Of a DNA stretch of 15,071 nucleotides, positions 1 through 8,319 are shown piece after piece. Below the pieces are notes generated by a model. It made no database searches. It was not told where the DNA came from and saw only the letters and a list, made by a program, of their open reading frames with translations. Every line of letters starts with the position of its first letter. The stretch's first letter is position 1. This DNA is from an uncultured Mobiluncus sp. (GTDB lineage: Bacteria; Actinomycetota; Actinomycetes; Actinomycetales; Actinomycetaceae). A program made the translations under genes and the position numbers. The stretch is from positions 1 to 15,071 of the forward strand of contig NZ_CAMYBV010000025.1 in assembly GCF_947254095.1 (NCBI RefSeq). Direction: 5' to 3'.

Positions 1-3000
1 CAGGTTCCCTTGAAAGCGTTGGGTGTGAATGGAAAATGGTCGGCTGAGTTTAGCGTGAAAATTACTGTCTCGCCCTCCACCCTGGTGTTTGAGCCGGGCA
101 TAGCGCCGGGCGGCACCACCCGACAGGCTTATGAGTGGACCTTTAACCCCGCCACCGGTGCCGATAGCCTCAACAAGAAGTACCAGGTTTTCGACTCGCA
201 TGGTAATGCGGTCAGTGGCTGTCGCGTGACCGGAGATTCCAAACCGAAACTCAAGTGTAGTGACGGTGCGCTAAAAAACGGCAAAACCTATACCCTGCAG
301 GTGACCGCCGGAACGGGTACTGCCGCGGTCAGCATTGACCGGGTGTTTACCCCGGCGATTTATCCGCCACTAGAGTTTGCGAGCTACAAAAAACTGCCCA
401 GCGCCGCTGTAGGGGCGGTGTACCAGCAGAAGGACGGCTCAACTTTCCGGTTTACTGCTTCGGGAGGTAGTGGTAGCTACGGGTTCGGGTTCACCGCCGG
501 TTCCGGACACGCGCAGCCTTCCTCTCCGAAGAGCTGTACCGGATGGGCCTTGTACACCATAGACAAGAAGGATTCGGGGCTGTGCCTGGAACGTGACGGG
601 CGCATCACCGGAACCCCAAAGGTGCCGGGCACTATTGACCTGTCTAAACTGGAGGTCACCGACAGTGCCCAGCATAAAGCCGGCCTGTACGCAGGTGCAG
701 AGAAAACGCTGGTCATTCACCCGCTGTTGGAACTCACTACTCTGTGCGATAAGCCGAAGAGCGGAGCCGATAAGCACGATAAGTACGTGTGCAAGGGCGA
801 AAAGAACCAGCCGGTCGGAGAGGGCAACAAACTTAAAATCGCTACCGTGTCCGGCGGCGCTGTGCCTTATTCCGACCCGCGGGTGGAAGGGCTGGACGCC
901 TATAACGCCGGAGTTGCCGATTCCGCCAAGCAACTAAAAGCTGATTGGTGCGGTAGCGCCCCGACCAACAACGCGGGTGGAGATATCTGTTTGACCGGAA
1001 CGTGGCCCAAGACGATGGCGCCCGGATCCTCCCTGAATATTTACGTGACCGGGAATGCGGGGCGAACCGTCACCGTAGAAGCATTTATTCCGGTAGCCAC
1101 CGACCTGAAATTCACCAATGAGCCACAGGGTAATGTACCCGAGGGAGTGACCCTGAAACAAGCCGCCAATGGTGGCAAACCTGGCAATATCAGCGATAAC
1201 GCGTGGAACAGCGTGAAAGACAACGTCAAATCTGATTTGCCTACTATCGGGATTAACCTGGAGGAACAGGCTGTTAAGGACGGTCAATCCCTAAACATTC
1301 CGTCTTTGGTTACGGGCGGGGTCGATCCTCACGCTTATCGGACTCTACCCTGCGACAATACCGACGACCAGGGCAACTGTGCCCTGGGGGACACGGGTTT
1401 GTTCCTGGACAAGTCCACGGGTCATCTCGTGGGCACTCCGAAGCCCGGTGCCAGCGCCGCCGTGGTGGTGAGCGTTACCGATTCGGATTCTCCGGCGCAA
1501 ACTAAGAAATCCAACCTGGTGTTTTCTATCGCTGACACCCGCAAGCCTGTGGTTACCGCGACCAAGATAAACGCCGAGGTCGGCGAAAATGTGAACCAGG
1601 TCATACCGGTTAGTGACGGCTCCGGGCAATATAAGAGCGTACAAGTTAACGGGACTCAGCCTGAATGGTTGCAGGTGGAGTTGGAAAAGAATGTACTGAC
1701 CGTTAAAGGAACGCCCCTCCCTGGCCATGTCACCAGCGCGAAGGGTACGTTTAGCGTGACGGTGACGGATAAGAACGGCAACGTCAGCGAGCCTGCCACC
1801 ATCACGTACACCGTCGTGGACAACCGAGTACCGGACTTGAGCAGCCTTGCTAGTAAGAACTTGACTGGTAAGGAGGGTCAGGATGTCAAGGGCTGGACAG
1901 ATTTGCCTCAGGGTACGACCAAATACGGGCCGAAGATTACCTCGTGGACCGTCGAGGGGCTGCCCCAGGGTGTAGAATTCCACCCCGGAAGCGGCACCCT
2001 CAAGCCCAATAAGATTGCTTCTGGGAAATCTGGGACCTACCCCATCACCATTATCGCCACCGCTGCAAACGGCAAGACCACCACCATCGTGAAAAACCTG
2101 GTTGTGGCGGCGTCTGACTTGGCGGTGACGGAAGCTAATGCCGGGACTCTGAGCAACGACCGGAATCTGACCACCAACCCAGCCACTATAGCGACCGTGA
2201 GCGGCGGAACCGGGCCTTACGCCTTGGTTGGTAGTGTGACCGGTTTGCCGGATGGCGTTACCGCCGAACTCGATAGCGGCAATATTGTACTGTCCGGTAC
2301 AATACCTGATGAGAATAAAGACTACTCCGTGACGATTACCGTCAAGGATGCGAACGGGGTTCAGCGAACCCTCACCCGCCCCCTGCATATTGGCAAGGAA
2401 TTGTCGGTCGCCAAGACCACCATGCCCATCGCCACCATTGGCGAAAATTACGGCTCGCAATGTTTGGGTGTTTCGGGCGGAACTAAGCCCTATAGCAGTG
2501 GAACTCCGACCGGCGTGCCCACTGGCATGACCATCAAAGTTGAGAATAACGATGTGTGCCTGTCGGGTGTGCCCAGGGATGGGGCTGGGAAGGTGGCTAC
2601 GGTCTCATTTACCCTGACGGATAACTCCAATCAGGCGGGCAGTATATCGGTCACTATCAAGATTCCGGTGAATGACAAGTTCACCGCAAGTGAACCAACA
2701 GCGCCTTCTGACACTTTCTACGCTGGCAGTGCAATTAAACCCTTTACTCCGACAGAGGGTAGCGGTGATACTTGTTATGGGCTGGACGCTGACAAGAATT
2801 GCCAGAGCGCCAAATATACCTATTCGGCGTCTGGTTTGCCCGCGGGGTTGTCCATTGATTCCGAGACTGGAGAGATTTCCGGTACTCCTACGGAGCTCGT
2901 TAGTGACCAGACTGTTACTGTTACTGTGACGGTGGCTTCCAGCGCGCCGGGCAGCAATCCGATTACCAAGCCATTCCAGATCACGGTGGCTTCGGCATTC

Positions 3001-6000
3001 TCCGACTCGGTAAACGATTTCAAGGTGACGCCGAGTGCCACAGTGCCGGAGTTGGACGAAAATGGCACGGTTAAAACCGCTGAGCCAAGCAACCAGGTAT
3101 TGCCCGTCCCAAAGATTGAGAAAAACGGGAAAGTTATTGCGACCGGGAAGTACTCTATTGATAACGTCCAGCCTGATTCGCAGGGGAACTATCCGCTGGG
3201 TGATACCGGCCTGGCTTTGACTCCTGACGGGAAACTCGTGGGCACCCTCAAACCCGGACAGCCCGGTACACAGGGCACCAACGGCACGTTTAACCTGGGT
3301 GACTACCAGGTTATGCTCCAGGATGATGCTGGTGGTAAGCCAATCAAAATTACCCCAAAGGTAACCTTTAAGGTGACTGATACGCGCGAGCCTACTATTA
3401 CGGTAACCAGAGCCACTGTCGAGGTCGGCCAAGCGGCAGACATCCGTATTGGGGTGACCGGCGGGTCTGGACAGATTGACACGGTCGAACTAGTGAGTTG
3501 CGACCCGACCAATGACAAGGTGACGGCGGACGGCGCCACGATTAAGGTCTCCGCAGACGCTTTTACCAAGGGCGGAACCACGACCTGCCAGGTTAAAGTC
3601 ACGGATCACAATGGTTTAACCACGACTAAAGATTTCACTTTCATCGTCAACGATAGCCGTCAGCCGAAGTTCAATACGGACGAACGGGAACGCTACGCCT
3701 GGCAAGGCCTGGACTTCACCAAAGTCACTTTGGACAGCAGCGGCGTTAAGGGCATTCCGGTGATGACGTGGCTGGTCACCCCTTCCACCGACCCCACAGC
3801 GGCACCGCTCAAGTCGGTAAAGATTGCTGGCCTGCCCGAAAAATTCAAAGTTATGGCCGGTAACACCGAAGCTAACAAGGGCACTGATGGAGCTTACACG
3901 TGTAACACCCCAACGGATTGCACCATTGTGGGCTACGCCACCCAAGATTTCAGCGGGGTAACGGACTTTACCCTCACGATTACAGCCGACATCAAGATAC
4001 CCAGTAACCCGACTGGCCTCACCGCCAGTAAGTCGATACCGCTGCGCGTGTTTGCTTCTCCGCTCCAGCTAAACATCAGCACTCCTACCGGCATGATTCG
4101 TGCCGATGGTGGGCAATACACTTCCCCGGTCGGTACGGTCGACTACCGCGGAACCATTATGTCATCGACACAAGCAGGAACGGCCCAGGCCCTAATCGAA
4201 AACCCTAGCGCCTGGAACGGCACCTACGCCCTAGGCGACGCCAACTACACGATTGAGAAAGTCACGGCCCACAAGCGTGACGGTAACAGTGAAAAAGTGG
4301 ACGCTGACAAGCTAACCCTCAGGGCCGCAGACTCTAGTGATGCAGCGATGCCAATGGGAAGCCAGAGGGCGAAAACCTTGACGCTGAAATCCAGGAACAC
4401 TGGGGCTATCCCCGAGGGCACCACATCACTGGCGGTCGAGCTGAAAGTCACTGACGGACACGGAATCGTGCGCAGCGCCACCGTGAACATTCCGGTGGTG
4501 CAAAAGCTGGAATGGGCTGGCCCGCCGTTTAAGAGCGATGATGAGACGGTGAAGTTGGGTACGGTCGGGGTGCCAGGTGCGCCTTATCCGGCTTACTATG
4601 CCGAAGCCAAGGGTGGGGACGGCAGTTTCAGTACCTCGCTGGCTAAGGAAACTGCTGACATTCAGACCGCTGCCCAAGCTGACGCGAAAGCCAAGTTCAA
4701 GGGTGGAGCTGGATATCTGGGTATTGACCCCGTGTATTGCGCCGCACAGGGTGAGCCTAAGTCGGATACTCGCCCGAAGTGTTTCCCCATTCCCGGCTTG
4801 GGCGGGGATACTTCGGGTAGCAGCTCGACTAATCCGTTAAAGCCTAACCATCAGGGTCTGTTTATGCTCTCTAACGGGAAGCTCTCCGGGTCTATCCCGC
4901 CGAATGCCGACCCCGGCACCCATACTGCTCAGGTTTTGGTCATTGACGGCTCCGGCCAGCTGATTAAAAAGACTTTCTCTATTACGGTGGAAAAGAAACT
5001 GACCTTGACCCTGCGCGATAACAAGCTGCCTGATGGCAAGAAAGGTATCTGTTACGGCTCCCCCACGGAGACGCCCAGTAATGGGACTTGTAGCGTAAGT
5101 AAAGAGGTCGGCATCTACACAGGTCCCGATGATATTACCGCGACTTGTGAACTTATCCCGCCGGTAGCCGGACTTACGGTCACCTGTACCGGAGGTAAGG
5201 TCACGATTTCCGGCGCCCCGACCCAAACTTATGACGGCAGCATCACGGTTAAAGTTAAGTCGCTGGACGGCGCCCACCAGAGTGTCGAACAAACGAAGCC
5301 TTTGCTGATTGAAACCGACATGGTTTTCAAAGGCAACTCCGCCACTGGCGCCGATGTCAAAGTGGAAACCCAACCGGATGGCACGCAAAAAATTCAGGTA
5401 GATACCACTGCTGACGGCAAGGATTTACCCAAGATGAAGCTGGAAGTTACAGGAGGGGAAGCCCCATACACCTATTACGTAGAGGACAAGGATGGAAAGC
5501 GGGTTTCCCCCGTACTTTGCCCTGCAGGTGTAGAAAGCACGACCAGCAGCGGTAAGTCGATAGTGTGCTATCCCATCGGTACCACCGGGCTGGTGCTGGA
5601 CTCAGAAGGTAACGTCCACGGTACTCCGATTCCGGGCGGAAGCGCGGAAGGGAATTTCGTCGTCGCGGACTCCGACAAGACCTCGCGCACTAAGAAGGCC
5701 GCTATCACGGTGAACATTGCCGACAAGCGCCCCCCAAAGGTCTACGACCTCACCCTCAACACCACCGTGGGCGCGAGTACGCTCGGTTCCGCCCAGCTGG
5801 TAAAGGAAGATCCGCAAAACCCGTCGGTTGACCTCAGCAGCTCGAATACTTGGACCTCCGAACAAGTCAGAGCTGCGAATCAAAAAGGCTTTCACACCCG
5901 CGAACCAAGCAATACGCTGGGAAAGGTAGAAAGCTGCTCTGCAGGGTCCAAGCCTGGCTGGTTGACAGTGAACTCAGACGGGGTGATTTCCCTGGCTAAT

Positions 6001-8229
6001 AACCAGCCGGTCTCGGTTGACGCGGCAGGGAAAACCCTCACATTCTGTGTGTGGTACGTGGGTCTGAACGGGGTCAACGCCCCGAAACCCGCTGTGGTCA
6101 GTGTGAACGTCACCGACCAGCGCCGCGTAACTATCGACAGTAGAAATGGTGGCACCAAGGAGGTCAAGATTGGTAAGCCGGTGAACCCGGACCCAACTAC
6201 GCTGGTGGAGGCTACAATTCCAGCCGATATGGTAGACAACGCCAACAAACCTATTACAGTTACGAAACTGAACCCGGACGGCAGCGATTACTGCACGGGA
6301 ACCAGTAATTGCAAGTTCAGCTCTACTGGCACCCGCTTTACCGATGAGAGTATTGACGGTCTCACGGTCAAGGGATTGAACTGTGCCGGAACCGGAGATA
6401 CGCGCAGCTGCTCGATTACTGTCACCGGTACTCCGGCCCCTCAGGCAGCCGGGGATCATCGGTTGTCCTACCAGCTCACCCTGCCCAACGGTCAAACCCA
6501 GATTATCTCCCACACCATTCATATCCCGCCCTACGACCTGGCGTTGAGCGTGGAACCGATGAACCCGGCGGTCGTGGGGCTGGATTATCTCCAAATTTCC
6601 AAGCCGGTCCTGGCTGTAGGTGGTTCGGGGAATTATTGGTTCCAGCTGTGGGATCCAAATAATAATCAGGCGAAAGTTGGGGATATGAGCTTGGTGACCA
6701 CCGATAACCAGGTGAAACTCAAGTGGAAACCCACCGCAGATGACCTCAAGAAAGCCCAGAACGGAAACATTCCGGTCACCATCACGGTGTGGGATAAGAC
6801 CCATTGCGGGATAAACACCAACCCGAGTGCGGGTCAACCGGGACCGACTCTTTGCCTCTACAAGGTCACCAAGACGGTCAACATCCCCCTGCACGCCGCC
6901 CCCGTCACCACGGACATCAAAGTCCCGGAGGTGACGGAAGGCACCCGCGCCCCCGCCCCGTCGGTCTACACCGGCAGCGATAAACCGGAACTGACACTGT
7001 TTAGCACCGTACCGACCGGCAACGAGGACCTCTTCGAGTTCGACTCGAACTCGGGTGTCGTTACGCTGAAAGCTAATGCACGTCCCGGCACCTATACGGC
7101 CGTGATTCGCATTACTTTGCCGGGCGTGGCCATTCCGTTCTACCGGAACGTGACCTTTACGGTAAAAGAGAAACCCATCCCCACGCCTACGCCAAACCCG
7201 CAACCGGGCTATGACCCCAATAGTTCAGGTGACTCCGGCGCAGTAAACGATAATTTGGTGCTGCGTCACGGGGGACGCGACCGGATTGGCACGTCCCTGG
7301 CGGTGCTGGACTTCTTTAGCGAAAAATCCACCACGCCTGGCTTATCGAGGCAGAACTCCGTGGCGGCTTACAGCGAATATGCCGGTAAGGTGAATCGTCC
7401 GTGGTCAGCTACGGCAGTATTGGTGCGTGACGACGACTATCCTGACGCTTTGGTCGCCGGTCCCCTGGCGGCGCACTACAACGCGCCCATCCTGATGACC
7501 CCGTCTAAACAAGTCCCGTATCGGGTTGTGGAGGCTTTGCGCAGCCACGGATTTACGAAAGTTGTTGTGGTGGGCGATGTCGGTGCCGTCAGTGCCGGGG
7601 CGGCGTCCCAGCTGAGAACTTCGGGCTTCCAAGTGCAGCGCTTGGGTGGCCAGGATCGCTACGGTACTGCCAGAGTCGTTGCCGATCACCTGTTGGCGGC
7701 TCGTGGCCAGAGTAATTCCGATGTGTACTTGGCGACCGGCGCCGACTACCCGGACGCTTTGAGCGCTTCATCGGCGGCCATCAAGAATGTTGGCGTGGTG
7801 TTGCTCACCCCGAGGAAGACGGTGGATGACGCCAGCCAAGGCTGGATGAACTCTGCCAAGGCAGCAAAGGTTGTGGGAGTGGGCGGACCGGCAGTAACGG
7901 CTGCCGAAAGTTCGGTGCGTCTCGATGAGAGGCAGGTCGGTACCGACCGGTACGAAACCGCGCAAAAGGTCGCTTCGGCTTACTTCCCGCCGAATCCGGC
8001 GCGAATCGCGGTGGCGACCGGCAAGGACTTCCCTGACGCGACCCTGGCGGCTTCGCTGACCGCCCGCACTGGTTCACCGCTGGTGCTAACCAGGACGGAC
8101 ACCTTAACTAAACCCACTACCCAGTTCCTGACCCGGAATCGGGCCAGTGTTCGCAAGGTCGACTTGGTTGGTGGGACCGGCGCGGTTTCAGAAACAGTGC
8201 GCGGTGAAATCTACAGCGCCCTACGCTGA
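1..8229 (+). CDS. Giant Ig-like repeat surface protein with C-terminal CWB2 cell-wall anchor (5' end outside window)
   Basis: The frame is open from base 1, so the true start and any signal peptide lie upstream. The TTG at 10 is only the first in-frame start-like codon; residue numbers here count from it. Residues 1 to about 2385 are tandem beta-sandwich domains. They show recurrent GG-x-G-x-Y openings (for example SGGSGSY, SGGTGPYA, TGGEAPY, GGSGNY) and closing motifs such as GRITGTP, GHLVGTPKPG and GEISGTPT, the pattern of He_PIG / putative Ig domains. About eleven closing motifs are visible. A Pro/Thr linker (about 2386-2412) leads to three CWB2 repeats (2418-2739). No LPXTG motif or C-terminal membrane segment is present, so anchoring should be non-covalent through CWB2. 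Thirty-four cysteines occur in 17 close pairs, and none lie in the CWB2 part. Known of the family: CWB2 proteins are secreted and wall-attached. Inferred: an adhesin or surface-layer-like fibre. No enzymatic motif was recognised. It ends at TGA 8227-8229. Confidence 0.9.
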   Translation, partial: QVPLKALGVNGKWSAEFSVKITVSPSTLVFEPGIAPGGTTRQAYEWTFNPATGADSLNKKYQVFDSHGNAVSGCRVTGDSKPKLKCSDGALKNGKTYTLQVTAGTGTAAVSIDRVFTPAIYPPLEFASYKKLPSAAVGAVYQQKDGSTFRFTASGGSGSYGFGFTAGSGHAQPSSPKSCTGWALYTIDKKDSGLCLERDGRITGTPKVPGTIDLSKLEVTDSAQHKAGLYAGAEKTLVIHPLLELTTLCDKPKSGADKHDKYVCKGEKNQPVGEGNKLKIATVSGGAVPYSDPRVEGLDAYNAGVADSAKQLKADWCGSAPTNNAGGDICLTGTWPKTMAPGSSLNIYVTGNAGRTVTVEAFIPVATDLKFTNEPQGNVPEGVTLKQAANGGKPGNISDNAWNSVKDNVKSDLPTIGINLEEQAVKDGQSLNIPSLVTGGVDPHAYRTLPCDNTDDQGNCALGDTGLFLDKSTGHLVGTPKPGASAAVVVSVTDSDSPAQTKKSNLVFSIADTRKPVVTATKINAEVGENVNQVIPVSDGSGQYKSVQVNGTQPEWLQVELEKNVLTVKGTPLPGHVTSAKGTFSVTVTDKNGNVSEPATITYTVVDNRVPDLSSLASKNLTGKEGQDVKGWTDLPQGTTKYGPKITSWTVEGLPQGVEFHPGSGTLKPNKIASGKSGTYPITIIATAANGKTTTIVKNLVVAASDLAVTEANAGTLSNDRNLTTNPATIATVSGGTGPYALVGSVTGLPDGVTAELDSGNIVLSGTIPDENKDYSVTITVKDANGVQRTLTRPLHIGKELSVAKTTMPIATIGENYGSQCLGVSGGTKPYSSGTPTGVPTGMTIKVENNDVCLSGVPRDGAGKVATVSFTLTDNSNQAGSISVTIKIPVNDKFTASEPTAPSDTFYAGSAIKPFTPTEGSGDTCYGLDADKNCQSAKYTYSASGLPAGLSIDSETGEISGTPTELVSDQTVTVTVTVASSAPGSNPITKPFQITVASAFSDSVNDFKVTPSATVPELDENGTVKTAEPSNQVLPVPKIEKNGKVIATGKYSIDNVQPDSQGNYPLGDTGLALTPDGKLVGTLKPGQPGTQGTNGTFNLGDYQVMLQDDAGGKPIKITPKVTFKVTDTREPTITVTRATVEVGQAADIRIGVTGGSGQIDTVELVSCDPTNDKVTADGATIKVSADAFTKGGTTTCQVKVTDHNGLTTTKDFTFIVNDSRQPKFNTDERERYAWQGLDFTKVTLDSSGVKGIPVMTWLVTPSTDPTAAPLKSVKIAGLPEKFKVMAGNTEANKGTDGAYTCNTPTDCTIVGYATQDFSGVTDFTLTITADIKIPSNPTGLTASKSIPLRVFASPLQLNISTPTGMIRADGGQYTSPVGTVDYRGTIMSSTQAGTAQALIENPSAWNGTYALGDANYTIEKVTAHKRDGNSEKVDADKLTLRAADSSDAAMPMGSQRAKTLTLKSRNTGAIPEGTTSLAVELKVTDGHGIVRSATVNIPVVQKLEWAGPPFKSDDETVKLGTVGVPGAPYPAYYAEAKGGDGSFSTSLAKETADIQTAAQADAKAKFKGGAGYLGIDPVYCAAQGEPKSDTRPKCFPIPGLGGDTSGSSSTNPLKPNHQGLFMLSNGKLSGSIPPNADPGTHTAQVLVIDGSGQLIKKTFSITVEKKLTLTLRDNKLPDGKKGICYGSPTETPSNGTCSVSKEVGIYTGPDDITATCELIPPVAGLTVTCTGGKVTISGAPTQTYDGSITVKVKSLDGAHQSVEQTKPLLIETDMVFKGNSATGADVKVETQPDGTQKIQVDTTADGKDLPKMKLEVTGGEAPYTYYVEDKDGKRVSPVLCPAGVESTTSSGKSIVCYPIGTTGLVLDSEGNVHGTPIPGGSAEGNFVVADSDKTSRTKKAAITVNIADKRPPKVYDLTLNTTVGASTLGSAQLVKEDPQNPSVDLSSSNTWTSEQVRAANQKGFHTREPSNTLGKVESCSAGSKPGWLTVNSDGVISLANNQPVSVDAAGKTLTFCVWYVGLNGVNAPKPAVVSVNVTDQRRVTIDSRNGGTKEVKIGKPVNPDPTTLVEATIPADMVDNANKPITVTKLNPDGSDYCTGTSNCKFSSTGTRFTDESIDGLTVKGLNCAGTGDTRSCSITVTGTPAPQAAGDHRLSYQLTLPNGQTQIISHTIHIPPYDLALSVEPMNPAVVGLDYLQISKPVLAVGGSGNYWFQLWDPNNNQAKVGDMSLVTTDNQVKLKWKPTADDLKKAQNGNIPVTITVWDKTHCGINTNPSAGQPGPTLCLYKVTKTVNIPLHAAPVTTDIKVPEVTEGTRAPAPSVYTGSDKPELTLFSTVPTGNEDLFEFDSNSGVVTLKANARPGTYTAVIRITLPGVAIPFYRNVTFTVKEKPIPTPTPNPQPGYDPNSSGDSGAVNDNLVLRHGGRDRIGTSLAVLDFFSEKSTTPGLSRQNSVAAYSEYAGKVNRPWSATAVLVRDDDYPDALVAGPLAAHYNAPILMTPSKQVPYRVVEALRSHGFTKVVVVGDVGAVSAGAASQLRTSGFQVQRLGGQDRYGTARVVADHLLAARGQSNSDVYLATGADYPDALSASSAAIKNVGVVLLTPRKTVDDASQGWMNSAKAAKVVGVGGPAVTAAESSVRLDERQVGTDRYETAQKVASAYFPPNPARIAVATGKDFPDATLAASLTARTGSPLVLTRTDTLTKPTTQFLTRNRASVRKVDLVGGTGAVSETVRGEIYSALR
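1378..1833 (+). repeat. Super-module copy A within the giant protein (two Ig-like domains)
   Basis: This copy opens with CALGDTGLFLDKSTG and GHLVGTPKPG and passes through a DSDSPAQTKKS stretch to ADTRKP (ends 1548). It then continues into a second domain starting INAEVGEN and ending VVDNRVP. Copies B and C share the order LGDTGL, G-x-L/V-x-GT-x-x-PG, D-T/K-R-x-P, VG, and a final V-x-D-x-R. The match is at protein level only; no long nucleotide identity was noticed, so the copies look old. Confidence 0.7.
3190..3666 (+). repeat. Super-module copy B within the giant protein
   Basis: This copy opens with YPLGDTGLALTPDGKLVG, has a longer Gly/Thr-rich insert (PGQPGTQGTNGTF), reaches VTDTREP at 3376-3393, and continues with ATVEVGQAADIRIGVTGGSG to a final IVNDSRQP. 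It follows copy A in domain order, but the LGDTGL-preceding cysteine pair of copy A is absent here (QGNY in place of QGNC). Confidence 0.7.
5566..6129 (+). repeat. Super-module copy C within the giant protein
   Basis: This copy opens with CYPIGTTGLVLDSEG, then GNVHGTPIPGG, VADSDKTSRTKKA and IADKRPP. It continues with LNTTVGASTLGS to a final NVTDQRRV. It is the most expanded copy and carries an extra cysteine pair in its second domain. A partial fourth relative (about 4600-4995) has the G-K-L-S-G-S closing segment but lacks the DTR-type junction. Confidence 0.65.
7261..8226 (+). repeat. Three CWB2 (cell wall binding repeat 2) modules at the C-terminus
   Basis: Module starts are marked by GGRDRIGTS (from 7261), LGGQDRYGTARVVAD (from about 7633) and VGTDRYETAQKVA (from about 7915). 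Each is followed by a Y/F-P-D-A-L/T segment (DDDYPDALVAGPLAA, GADYPDALSASSAA, GKDFPDATLAASL) and a V-V/D-L-V-G-G/D-x-G-A-V-type strand, all hallmarks of PF04122. The ILL-like polymer-binding tripeptide known from Clostridioides CWB2 proteins reads ILM, VLL and LVL in the three modules. Three modules are the usual number, because CWB2 domains pack as a pseudo-trimer. Inferred role: non-covalent attachment to an anionic wall polymer. Confidence 0.92.
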
Positions 8230-8253
8230 CCTAGGTTTCCACGCGAAAATAAC

Positions 8254-8295
8254 AAAGAGCCGGTTCTGTACCAAACAGTACAAAACCGGCTCTTT
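8254..8295. terminator. Bidirectional rho-independent terminator between the surface-protein gene and aceB
   Basis: A perfect 12-bp stem (8254-8265 with 8284-8295) begins with AAAGAGCC. After one mismatch it continues as a 5-bp inner stem TGTAC/GTACA around a 6-nt loop. The A-rich 5' side and T-rich 3' side give a U-tract in both directions. It lies 24 bp past the stop of the upstream gene and 24 bp past the stop of aceB, which converges on it. Confidence 0.9.
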
Positions 8296-8319
8296 GCGGT
8301 TTTCGCGTCGTCCGCGGCG

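Noticed and set aside
10..12. TTG at 10 as the true start of the giant protein
   Set aside because: The frame is open to base 1, no ribosome site is visible and no signal peptide follows; the gene clearly begins upstream.
5974..7203. 409-codon open frame on the - strand inside the giant gene (and a 371-codon one at 1345-2460)
   Set aside because: Both are antisense to a continuous repeat-protein frame, with Arg/His/Gly-rich translations lacking any domain pattern.
7165..8229. LPXTG sortase signal or transmembrane anchor at the end of the giant protein
   Set aside because: The C-terminus finishes in the third CWB2 module with no LPXTG-like motif, hydrophobic stretch or basic tail.
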